Assembly (NCBI GenBank): GCA_019425005.1
Contig: JAHYYK010000004.1
Coordinates: 1 to 64,000 of the forward strand
Direction of reading: 5' to 3'
DNA: 64,000 nt
DNA from: Collinsella sp.
Lineage (GTDB): Bacteria > Actinomycetota > Coriobacteriia > Coriobacteriales > Coriobacteriaceae
Both the position numbers and the translations under genes were made by a program. The notes beneath the pieces are model-generated. The model was not told where the DNA came from. It did not search any database and saw only the letters and a program-made list of their open reading frames with translations. This document shows, in pieces, positions 27,811-35,375 of this stretch (positions within the stretch are counted from its first letter, which is position 1; the number at the start of each line of letters is the position of its first letter).

Positions 27811-28175
27811 CAGCCTTCCACCTCCTGAAGTCCGACCTCGAGGGTCGGTTGCCAACCCGTGAACGGGTTGGCATCGACAGACGGCATGACATCCACCGTG
27901 TATACGTGCGAGCCGTCCTTGATTCGGTCGCCGCGCCTGATGTCGACCGTGGGGTCAGTGAGCGTGGCATCGGTGGCTACCTGCTCGCGTGCGCCATCGG
28001 GGCTCATCACGGACGATGATGTCGAGATAAACCCGTTAAACGCGAGCTCATCGACCTCACCGTCCCAATTGGGCACCTTGTGGAGTGGATTGTACGGGTC
28101 GTATTCGCCCTCGGCGCGAAGGCGCTTAAGCGGTCGACCGAATCCGTCAAAGCACGATCTTGGACGTCCGCTCAT
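27810..28175 (-). CDS. Head-tail joining protein
   Basis: 121 aa. Beta-rich, with DIRRGDRIKDGSHVYTVDVM, typical of head-closure (SPP1 gp16-like) proteins that prevent DNA leakage. Position between connector and gp10 supports this. Overlaps the connector gene by 4 bp. Confidence 0.7.
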   Translation of the reverse strand: MSGRPRSCFDGFGRPLKRLRAEGEYDPYNPLHKVPNWDGEVDELAFNGFISTSSSVMSPDGAREQVATDATLTDPTVDIRRGDRIKDGSHVYTVDVMPSVDANPFTGWQPTLEVGLQEVEG

Positions 28176-28702
28176 GGGAGCCTCGCAATCCTGTACCTGT
28201 CGAGAATCTCGCGCTCGTCCTGCATGAGCTGGATGGACGTAGCGCCGGAACCGCTGAATGCGTAGCTGACGGATGCACCGTTGACGCTCTGGGAGCGCAC
28301 GGTGCCCGCGGGGGCGCTCGCCGCTCGGCGGGAGACCTGCAGCGCGACCGCGATGAGGTCTGGTGCGTCATCTGGGTTGAATCCGGCGGTGACGGTATAC
28401 TCGATGCCGCTCAGGCACGGCTCGACGGGCGCAGCGAGCTCGACAAGGCCTGCCGTGTTCCACTGCGCACCTTCCAGAAGGTCGGTGCCGTCGGTCAGCG
28501 CTAGCTTCGTGACCTGGGTCACGTTGAGCGCGGGGATGCGGATGATCTTGCCGCCAGCGGAGCCGACCCTACCGGACAGCTCCATCGACGGCGCGATATG
28601 CCATCCGCAGTAGCCGCGGATGGCGCTCACGGCGGCGGCGTTGAACATGGGGGCATCGAGCCCGCTGTAGTCGGTATGGTCGCCGAGGAAAGATTCGGTC
28701 AT
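28172..28702 (-). CDS. Head-tail connector (adaptor) protein
   Basis: 176 aa; MTESFLGDHTDYSGLD start after GGAAGGGGGC. Helical N- and C-terminal ends (NAAAVSAIRGYCGWHIAPSM; SIQLMQDEREILDRYRIARL) with a beta insertion. The C-terminal RYRIAR pattern and position after the capsid gene fit the gp6/gp15-type adaptor that binds the portal. Confidence 0.72.
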   Translation of the reverse strand: MTESFLGDHTDYSGLDAPMFNAAAVSAIRGYCGWHIAPSMELSGRVGSAGGKIIRIPALNVTQVTKLALTDGTDLLEGAQWNTAGLVELAAPVEPCLSGIEYTVTAGFNPDDAPDLIAVALQVSRRAASAPAGTVRSQSVNGASVSYAFSGSGATSIQLMQDEREILDRYRIARLP

Positions 28703-28731
28703 GATGCCCCCTTCCAATCAGTCAGCCGAGG

Positions 28732-30057
28732 CTATTTCGTGGCCTTGGCGGTCTTGGCGGTCTTGGCGGTCTCGGTATCGGCCGCGGGCTCGTCGGACTG
28801 GACCTCGATGCCGGAATCGTCGGACTGCGCGACGACCTTGGTCTCGTCCGTGGACACCTTGACGAAGGCGTACGGGTACTTGACCTGGAGCGTGCAGCGC
28901 TCCTTCAGGCGGAAGGCGGTAATGCCGGAGCCGAAGTTCTCCTTGTGGGAGTCGCTGGTCTTCAGCGTGCGCGCGCCGCGGGAGAGAACCTTGCCGGTCT
29001 TGAAGGCACCGACCACGCAATTGCCCTTCGCCTGGGTCGGGGTGACCACGGTCGGCAGGCCCCACGGGGTCTGCTGGATGACGAGGGTGCCGGTGCCGTT
29101 GTAGGGCGGCAGGAAGAAGCCGCCGCCGTAGTACTGGCCGTTCTTGTCGCGCTTCAGGCGCAGGGTCTTGTAGTCCTCGGGGTTGATGACAAGGCCGTCA
29201 GCAGTGCGGTTGACGTTCTTCTTGATCATCGTGACTGCCGTGAAGATGCGGTCCTCGAGCGGCTCGGTGCTGGTGTTGTCGATGACGGAGTCGATCGGGA
29301 TTCGAGCGACAAGGCCCTTGATGTTGTCGCTGGTGCCGTCGCCGTTCCAGATCTTGTCCTCCTTGACCAGGTCGAACTCGTAGTCGTTGTGGTCGTTGAT
29401 CTCGGACACCACGTAAGGCAGGTCGTCGATCATGTCGTCGGTGATCTCCCACAGGTCCGTGATGGTGTGGAGGGAATCGTTCTCCCAGGTGGGGTCGGGG
29501 AAGTGGGTGTGTGCGGCAGCTGCGCCCTCGGCGGTCTCGCCGGGCTTGCCCTCGAGCTTGCCGTAGACCGGGTACTTCAGCACCTGACCGCCCATGGTGC
29601 CGGTGCCGAACAGATTGACGATGAGCAGGTCCTGACGCGGAGCGAACACGGGGGTGTCAAGCTCGGTGAGGTACGGGGCGTTAGAGCCGGTGGGGCCACC
29701 GGTGAGGTTCACGTCGGTAGCGTCCTTGACGTTGAACTCGGAGGTTTCGAAGTTGATGGTCTTCGCCTGAGCGACGTCGAGGCCCTTGGCCTTCAGCTCG
29801 TTGGCGAAATGCTCGCCGATGCTCTTGGCGGTCACGGCGTTCTCCTCCTTCTTCTGCTCGGGGTTCTTGCCCTCGGCGGCGTTGTCGAGGATCTCGGCAC
29901 CGTCCTTGAGCAGGGCGGCGCGCTCCTCGAGCTTCTTGGCCTCGGAGACGTGCTGCTTCAGCTGCTCGAACTCCTCATCAGTCAAGTTCTCCTCGCCCTT
30001 GGCGAGGATGTCCTGTGCCGCCTTCTTCTCGGCGGCGATACGCTCCTTAATGCGCAT
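28732..30057 (-). CDS. HK97-fold major capsid protein
   Basis: 441 aa. The N-terminal delta/scaffold helix (about 1-75, very Glu/Lys-rich) should be removed by the protease encoded just upstream. The HK97 core has TPVFAPRQDLLIVNLFG, then TDDMIDDLPYVVSEINDHND and GTLVIQQTPWGLPTVVTPTQ. The C-terminus carries an unusual acidic stretch and TAKTAKTAKATK repeats. Ribosome site and 10-bp gap to the protease suggest cotranscription. Confidence 0.93.
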   Translation of the reverse strand: MRIKERIAAEKKAAQDILAKGEENLTDEEFEQLKQHVSEAKKLEERAALLKDGAEILDNAAEGKNPEQKKEENAVTAKSIGEHFANELKAKGLDVAQAKTINFETSEFNVKDATDVNLTGGPTGSNAPYLTELDTPVFAPRQDLLIVNLFGTGTMGGQVLKYPVYGKLEGKPGETAEGAAAAHTHFPDPTWENDSLHTITDLWEITDDMIDDLPYVVSEINDHNDYEFDLVKEDKIWNGDGTSDNIKGLVARIPIDSVIDNTSTEPLEDRIFTAVTMIKKNVNRTADGLVINPEDYKTLRLKRDKNGQYYGGGFFLPPYNGTGTLVIQQTPWGLPTVVTPTQAKGNCVVGAFKTGKVLSRGARTLKTSDSHKENFGSGITAFRLKERCTLQVKYPYAFVKVSTDETKVVAQSDDSGIEVQSDEPAADTETAKTAKTAKATK

Positions 30058-30067
30058 GTTTGTCCTC

Positions 30068-30760
30068 CTAATCGGTGACTGCTCCGCCGAGGTATTCGGC
30101 GATTTTCTCTATCTCAGACTTGCGCTCGGCAAGTGCATGAGCCTTCTCGTCGGTCTCATCGGACTCATCCTCATCGGAATCGTCATCGGAGCCGACATTC
30201 TTGAGTACGTCCTGCAGGCACTGGACGGCCTGCTGGATGAGGGACTCGTTGTCCTTGGAGATGGCGCGACCGCTCTTGACGTCGGTGACCTCGGCCTGCT
30301 GGTTGCAGGCGATGGGCACAACGGAGACCTCGAAGAGCTTGACCTTCTCGATGCGGCGGTGCGACAACTGGTCGCCCTCGTCCTTGACCCAAGCGGTCTT
30401 CTGGGCGAGGAAACCGACCGACATCTGGTGCACCAGGCCGCGCTTAAGCAGGCCGTACGCCTTCTTGCCCTCATTCGTGTCAAGGTCGAACTTGAACTTG
30501 ACGTTCAGGCCCTTATCGTCCTCACAGGCGGAAAGGGACTCGCCGATGCAGTTCAGCGGGGAATCGTAGTTATGGCCCCAGTAGAGTGGGATTCCCGCAC
30601 CGCCGTCCGGGTAGTCGGCGGAAAGCGTCTCGGCGTAAGCGCCCTTGGTGATCTCGTCGTCGATAAGGTCGCGCTCCCACGTGGAGGCGTAGCCCTCGAA
30701 CACGCCCTCCTCCTCGGGGACGGCCTTGACCTCGAAATTGAGGAAATCGAGCTTGCTCAT
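30068..30760 (-). CDS. Prohead protease (HK97 type, peptidase U35)
   Basis: 230-aa serine protease that matures the prohead. Visible features: start KAVPEEEGVFEGYASTWERD, the His-containing IPLYWGHNYDSP and the Ser-containing LVHQMSVGFLAQKTAW. The acidic C-terminal region (GSDDDSDEDESDETDEKAHA) may act as a scaffold. It lies between portal and capsid, the canonical order. Confidence 0.9.
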   Translation of the reverse strand: MSKLDFLNFEVKAVPEEEGVFEGYASTWERDLIDDEITKGAYAETLSADYPDGGAGIPLYWGHNYDSPLNCIGESLSACEDDKGLNVKFKFDLDTNEGKKAYGLLKRGLVHQMSVGFLAQKTAWVKDEGDQLSHRRIEKVKLFEVSVVPIACNQQAEVTDVKSGRAISKDNESLIQQAVQCLQDVLKNVGSDDDSDEDESDETDEKAHALAERKSEIEKIAEYLGGAVTD

Positions 30761-30764
30761 CTTG

Positions 30765-32090
30765 TTACCTCCCGTTCGGGCTCGCGCCCGTCTGGGCGTT
30801 CTGGGTATTGCCGCCGTCCTGCGGGGACGGCTGACCGCCTTGGGTGACGTTGAGCGGGACGATCACCTCGTCACCGTCATCCTTGGCGGGAAGGTTGAGC
30901 TTACGTCGGCCCTCGTTCAGGGACATGAACGGTCGACCGGTCGCCGTACTCAACGCCTTGTATTGTTCGCTGGGGGTACCCCGCAGCTGCGCGTCCATGT
31001 TCGCGAGGATGAAGACATCCTCCTCGCCGACCGCCTTGGGGATGACCTGATTCAGCTGCTGCTCGAGCTGGACAACGTATGGGGACAGCTCGACATTCCA
31101 AAGCTGGTCCTTGTAGGCCTCCACGCTCGACTTGTTGCCCGTGCGGATGCCGACATTCTCGGGTGAGATGTGGTATGCGTTGCACACCGCGATGCCGATT
31201 CGGTCGCGTGCGTCGAGGTCGGCCATGTCGACGGGCTTGAAAGCGTCGACCGTGACGATCTCCATGCCGTCCTCGAGCAGGGGCCAGCCGCCGTCCTTGC
31301 CGCCGCCCTTGCGGTAGGCGCGCATACCCTGGATGAAGTCATTCCGCGCATTCTCGCTCGCCCACGGCATACCGGCGGGTCGCTTGACGTAGGCGGGGAT
31401 GCGACCGCCGTTCTGGGCGATGAAGCGGCGGTAGCTCGCCAGCTCGCGCGCCTCGGTGAGCAGCGGCCCCAAGGCGCCGGACATGGGCTTGGGGTTGCCG
31501 ACCGCACCGGGATAGCCGAGCGACAGCAGGACGTTCTTGTTCGGCAGCTCGTAGTTGACCTGACCGTTCGGCAGGCTGATCTGGACGCCAGTCGGCTCCG
31601 CGAGCGCGTTATATTGCACGGAATAAGTGCCGTACGGGATGCGGCGCAGGCGGTAGTCGTAGTCCTTGTCCATGGTCAGCAGCATCAGCCACTGGTCGTT
31701 GAGCATCATGTCGACCACCAGCGAGTGGATGAGACGGTAACGGGTCTCGTTCGCAACGTAGCTCGGGTCGGCGATGAGCTTGCCGATTTCCGAATTGGGT
31801 GCCTCCTCGCGGTCGCCGTTGGGCTTAACGCGGTAGGCGTGGAACGGGAGCGCCGCGATCTTACTCGCCACGAAATCGACCACCATACGCACGCTGTACT
31901 CGGCGGCCCACAGGTCGCGGCGGTCGTAATCGCCGAATGCGATGTCCTCGAGCAAGCCTGGGGGAATCATCGGCGCGTACGGAACAGCGTGCTGCGCGGT
32001 GGTCTCGGGCTGTCCGGCGGCATTCTCGGCAGTCTCGGATTTGCCCGTGAAGCCATCGTAAGCCGCCCTGATGCGGTCGGAAAAGCGCAT
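30765..32090 (-). CDS. Portal protein
   Basis: 441 aa, the HK97-type dodecameric ring that serves as DNA gate. Shows EYSVRMVVDFVASKIAALPF and YKDQLWNVELSPYVVQLEQQ LN-type helices, with the usual LNEGRRKLNLPAKDDGDEV end. Starts 10 bp after the terminase stop. Confidence 0.92.
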   Translation of the reverse strand: MRFSDRIRAAYDGFTGKSETAENAAGQPETTAQHAVPYAPMIPPGLLEDIAFGDYDRRDLWAAEYSVRMVVDFVASKIAALPFHAYRVKPNGDREEAPNSEIGKLIADPSYVANETRYRLIHSLVVDMMLNDQWLMLLTMDKDYDYRLRRIPYGTYSVQYNALAEPTGVQISLPNGQVNYELPNKNVLLSLGYPGAVGNPKPMSGALGPLLTEARELASYRRFIAQNGGRIPAYVKRPAGMPWASENARNDFIQGMRAYRKGGGKDGGWPLLEDGMEIVTVDAFKPVDMADLDARDRIGIAVCNAYHISPENVGIRTGNKSSVEAYKDQLWNVELSPYVVQLEQQLNQVIPKAVGEEDVFILANMDAQLRGTPSEQYKALSTATGRPFMSLNEGRRKLNLPAKDDGDEVIVPLNVTQGGQPSPQDGGNTQNAQTGASPNGR

Positions 32091-32100
32091 GTGTCAGCTC

Positions 32101-33684
32101 CTAGATAATCGTCAGCGGATAGGGCGAAGGCTTGGCCTTGGGCTTAGGTCGCTCGCAGTTGCGCAGCGCCCAGAGCGCCTCGCTCGCGGCGACAACCGCC
32201 GAGATCTGCCCCTGCGATGCCCTGCGCATCCAGACATCGACCTCGCCGAGCTTTCGCGTCACGGCGCACTTGAGCTGCTGCGTGAGGACCGGCTGGTCGG
32301 TGTGGCGGATGGTCCCGTCGAGTACCGCATCCTTGAAGCTGCCTGCTACGGAGCCGAGCTTGCTGCCCTCGATGGCATGGACCGTCCATCCTTCTTCCTC
32401 AAGCATGTCGCGGAAGTCCCCCGCAGGGCATCCCTTCGACTGAAGCGCGACCTCGTCGATGCCCCATGCCTCCTGCACGGACTTGAGGTACTTCGGCACC
32501 CACAGGTTGCCGTCACGGCGGGCGATGACCTCGACATGATCAAGGCCGTCGCCCCTCGCGCCGGCAACCGCGATGTAGGTTGTCTTGCGGTCCTCGCTGG
32601 TGTCGATGGCGAGCACGACGCGCTCGTCCTCGGGGATTCTACTGTCGTTGTCCGTGAGCGACTCCCATGTCTCGACATCCACGTAGGGGGTGACGTCAGC
32701 CGTGACCCACTGGCACAGGACCTCGGTACGGAAGGCCGCCTCGGTCATGCCGTCGATGTCGGATTTGAGCGATTTGAGCGTCATGCCGCCGTAGCCGCAC
32801 GAGGGGTTCGCCTGCAGGAGATCCTCGTCGCTGTCCAGCTCGCAGCCGTCACGGCCCGACCACTCGAAGATGCCGATCGCGTTGTCGTGCTTGTCGGCCC
32901 ACTCGAACGGGTCCATGCCGCGCTTCTCGACGAGCTTCTCCCAGCTGGCGACCACCTTGAGCGCGGCCTTGCGCTGGGCGGCGAGGACGACCGACTTCGC
33001 ATCGCCGGCGTTGGATATTCCCCAGAGCTGACCGCTCCAAAAGGATTTCGTGGTCTGCGAGGTGGCGTTCCACGCGACCCAGTTCTCCTGCTCGCGCAGC
33101 TCGTCCATGAGGACGCGGGCGGCGGGCTTGCCGCGGGCGTTCTTGGCGGCACGGATCTCGTAGTGTGCCAGCGACGCCGCCTGGATGTACTCCTTGCCGT
33201 TGGTGTCCGAGACCTTGTTGGTCGCCTCCTGCAAATCGGCTATCGCGACTTCCGATTCCGCCTCGCTCGGCGGCTCCGGGTTGCACCACAGGCGAACCTG
33301 CGACCAAGGCTCGCGCGCGATGTCGAGGTTCTGGGCGGTGCCGACGATCTTGAACTTCACGGGAGGTACCCGCTCGGGGTGGCGCTGAGAGTCGACGAAC
33401 AGCCACCAGCTGGAAAGCACGCTGGCGAGCATCGTCTTGCCGTTCTGTCGCGCCACGAGGACGATGACCTTCTTGAAGCGGTAGCTGCCGTCCTCGTTCA
33501 GCTCGAGTGCGTGGATGAGCAACCACTTCTGCCACGGTCGCAGCTCCACGTGGAGCACCTCGCGGGCGTAGTCGATGACCTCGAATCCCAGCGAGGTCTC
33601 GGGCGTGAGCTCGCGCAAGGGCTTGGTCCAGATTCGCGGCTCGGCGTAACCTTTCTTGTCTACCTTGACGTAGAGGGTGTCCAT
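32101..33684 (-). CDS. Terminase large subunit
   Basis: 527-aa motor ATPase and nuclease that packages phage DNA. Walker A-type VLVARQNGKTMLASVLSSW near residue 80, Walker B/motif near ARVLMDELREQ, and the nuclease domain with VVLAIDTSEDRKTTYIAVAG and RDGNLWVPKYLKS. Start overlaps the small-subunit stop by one base. Length matches HK97/P27-associated terminases. Confidence 0.93.
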   Translation of the reverse strand: MDTLYVKVDKKGYAEPRIWTKPLRELTPETSLGFEVIDYAREVLHVELRPWQKWLLIHALELNEDGSYRFKKVIVLVARQNGKTMLASVLSSWWLFVDSQRHPERVPPVKFKIVGTAQNLDIAREPWSQVRLWCNPEPPSEAESEVAIADLQEATNKVSDTNGKEYIQAASLAHYEIRAAKNARGKPAARVLMDELREQENWVAWNATSQTTKSFWSGQLWGISNAGDAKSVVLAAQRKAALKVVASWEKLVEKRGMDPFEWADKHDNAIGIFEWSGRDGCELDSDEDLLQANPSCGYGGMTLKSLKSDIDGMTEAAFRTEVLCQWVTADVTPYVDVETWESLTDNDSRIPEDERVVLAIDTSEDRKTTYIAVAGARGDGLDHVEVIARRDGNLWVPKYLKSVQEAWGIDEVALQSKGCPAGDFRDMLEEEGWTVHAIEGSKLGSVAGSFKDAVLDGTIRHTDQPVLTQQLKCAVTRKLGEVDVWMRRASQGQISAVVAASEALWALRNCERPKPKAKPSPYPLTII

Positions 33685-34022
33685 CAGCCGTTCACGACCT
33701 TGAAGCCGGAGGTGAATGCCGCCAGCGAGCTCGACTTCTTCTTCTGCGGCTTGGCCTTGATGGACTTGTCGCAGCTCGGGTTGAGCTTAAGCGCGTCCAG
33801 GACTTTCAGGTACTGGCTCACGGTGGTCGTGTCGGGCTTGTCGGCGGCGTTTATCCAGTCGTGTTGCTCAAGCTTATCGAGCTTCTGCGCCAAAGACCGC
33901 CCCAGACGGACTGTAGCTATGAATTTCGGGGCGATATTGCCGTACTGGTCTCTCAGCCAGTCGGCGTGCAAAACGGCATCTTCAAACGTCTCTGAGAAGC
34001 CTTTAAGTTCATCCAACTTCAT
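33684..34022 (-). CDS. Terminase small subunit (P27-like)
   Basis: 112-aa helical basic protein (MKLDELKGFSETFEDAVLHA, later TVSQYLKVLDALKLNPSCDK) preceding the large subunit with a 1-bp overlap. Its role is to recognise the packaging site, which may lie in the upstream 170-bp non-coding gap. Assignment rests on position and helical character more than on motif. Confidence 0.72.
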   Translation of the reverse strand: MKLDELKGFSETFEDAVLHADWLRDQYGNIAPKFIATVRLGRSLAQKLDKLEQHDWINAADKPDTTTVSQYLKVLDALKLNPSCDKSIKAKPQKKKSSSLAAFTSGFKVVNG

Positions 34023-34192
34023 CCAAAATCACCTCGTCCGCCGGCTTTTCGGGGCATCTACCCCGAACATCAATCAAAAACACACCTCTACCTGCGGGTT
34101 TTCCAAATCGAAAATGCGGGGAGAGAGGAAGAAGGCACACGCGGATGGTAGTCCGCCAAACCCGCAGGTAGATCGCTTACCGCCCCTCCCCC
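34023..34192. repeat. Non-coding gap with inverted repeat; candidate cos/packaging region
   Basis: Between HNH and terminase small subunit. CTACCTGCGGGTTT at 34088-34101 is mirrored exactly at 34158-34171. The right copy extends to 34157-34178, where it matches 52830-52851 beside attR at 21 of 22 bases. Cos sites of HNH-terminase phages lie in this neighbourhood, so the repeats may bind terminase; other DNA-binding roles are possible. Confidence 0.5.
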
Positions 34193-34504
34193 TCAGTCCG
34201 CTGTCCACTTGCGGCTCAGCACCCCCAGGCTCACGGGCGGCTCGCCGGTGCCTCGTCTCGAGTTGCACGCGAAATGTGCGGGCTCGAAGTTCGCCGGGTC
34301 TTCCTGCAGGTCCGGTCGCTTGCTCACGGGCACGCGGTGGTCCAGTGTCAGCGAGTCGGCGGTCGTGCCGGGGTCCGCCGAGTAGTCGATGGGCTGGCCG
34401 CACAGCCAGCACACCGGGCGCTCGGCCTGGCACCTGGCGAAGAACTCCGCCTTGAGCCTGTGGAACCTGCGCGTCTGCACGCGGCCCGCGCTGTTTCCTC
34501 CCAT
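34193..34504 (-). CDS. HNH endonuclease of the packaging module
   Basis: 103 aa. Zinc-binding CWLCGQPID and the HNH core LDHRVPVSKRPDLQ then NFEPAHFACNSRRG. Such HNH proteins next to terminase help cut cos sites in many HK97-like phages. Start: ATG at 34504, since the longer TTG reading overlaps the RusA gene. Confidence 0.88.
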   Translation of the reverse strand: MGGNSAGRVQTRRFHRLKAEFFARCQAERPVCWLCGQPIDYSADPGTTADSLTLDHRVPVSKRPDLQEDPANFEPAHFACNSRRGTGEPPVSLGVLSRKWTAD

Positions 34505-34523
34505 TGCCTGTATCCCTTCCCTC

Positions 34524-34973
34524 TCATCTGTCTGTGCCAATAGTCGCGGTGCCGTCCCCCGAATCGAAGCCGATGCACTCGACGCGGACGTAGATTCCCT
34601 GCGGGTCCGACCATCCCTTGGTCAGGTCGTGCGAGCAGATGAGCGAGTCGTCCCTGATCACCCCGCATCTGGTCAGGCAGTCCTCGAGCGTCTTCAGCAG
34701 GTTGCTGGTGTCCGGCTTCGTGAGGTGCGGCTCGCCCTGCCGGTGGTCGCCGGTCACGTGGAAGCACCAAGTCACGTGCAGCCTCAGCGCACCGCCGAGC
34801 GGCTTGTCCGGCACGCCCTTGGCGACTATGCGCGCGATGATCCTGTCCTCGGCCTCCTTCAGCTCGTCGGACTTGCGGATGCTCGGCTTGCCCTTGCGCA
34901 TGAACGGCTCAAGGTCGTTGTGCGTGACGGTGGGCACGGGCATGGCGAGAAACGCCGACCACTCGCCTGCCAT
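34524..34973 (-). CDS. RusA-type Holliday-junction resolvase
   Basis: 149 aa. RusA features: basic first half (VTHNDLEPFMRKGKPSIRKS), KPDTSNLLKTLEDCLTRCGV and IRDDSLICSHDLTK, including catalytic Asp residues of PDTSN and IRDDS. It resolves branched DNA before packaging. ATG overlaps the stop of the preceding 40-aa gene (TGATG). The longer N-terminal reading is a shadow of that gene. Confidence 0.85.
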   Translation of the reverse strand: MAGEWSAFLAMPVPTVTHNDLEPFMRKGKPSIRKSDELKEAEDRIIARIVAKGVPDKPLGGALRLHVTWCFHVTGDHRQGEPHLTKPDTSNLLKTLEDCLTRCGVIRDDSLICSHDLTKGWSDPQGIYVRVECIGFDSGDGTATIGTDR

Positions 34974-35095
34974 CAGCAAAGCCCCCTGATTTGCGCGAGC
35001 ACGGCGAGACAGCCCCACAGGATGAGCAGCAGCCCCAGCGTGACCAGTGCCAGCGCGACCAGATAGCCGACGAATGTCCATGGGTCGAATTTCAT
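34973..35095 (-). CDS. 40-aa phage membrane protein
   Basis: Reads MKFDPWTFVGYLVALALVTL, then GLLLILWGCLAVLAQIRGLC. One long hydrophobic helix, no recognised family. Coupled to rusA by TGATG, and downstream of the candidate origin. Confidence 0.55.
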   Translation of the reverse strand: MKFDPWTFVGYLVALALVTLGLLLILWGCLAVLAQIRGLC

Positions 35096-35160
35096 AGCGA
35101 ACCCCTCTCGTTTGATTCAGTTGTCGAAAATTTTGAAAAGCGGCGAAACGCGGAATTCCC

Positions 35161-35355
35161 GTTTACACCGCGGGGGGGGTTGCGTGCAGACCGTCAGCCA
35201 CAGCGCACGAGTGCGGGCGCGGCTTTAGCCCGCACGCACGTGTCTGCACTCAGCCCCTTGGGGTGTAGGGTGTAAATCCCTATTACGTAGTAATAGGTTT
35301 ACACCCCCTTTTTTTACACCCTTGTAAACCCGTAAAAACTAGGCTTTACACCCCG
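35161..35355. other. Repeat-rich non-coding region, candidate phage origin
   Basis: Lies between the primase-helicase gene and rusA. Five copies of TTTACACC: 35162, 35298, 35313 and 35345 on the plus strand and 35269 reversed. A long dyad is centred on GTA at 35287-35289: CCTATTAC/GTAATAGG (35279-35297), flanked by GTGTAAA/TTTACAC. A separate GC-rich nested hairpin lies at 35184-35249 (GTGCAGAC/GTCTGCAC around GTGCGGGC/GCCCGCAC). T- and A-runs sit beside the repeats. These are features of an iteron-type origin or a transcription-control region. Confidence 0.55.
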
Positions 35356-35375
35356 TGGGTTATTTAATTTAATAC

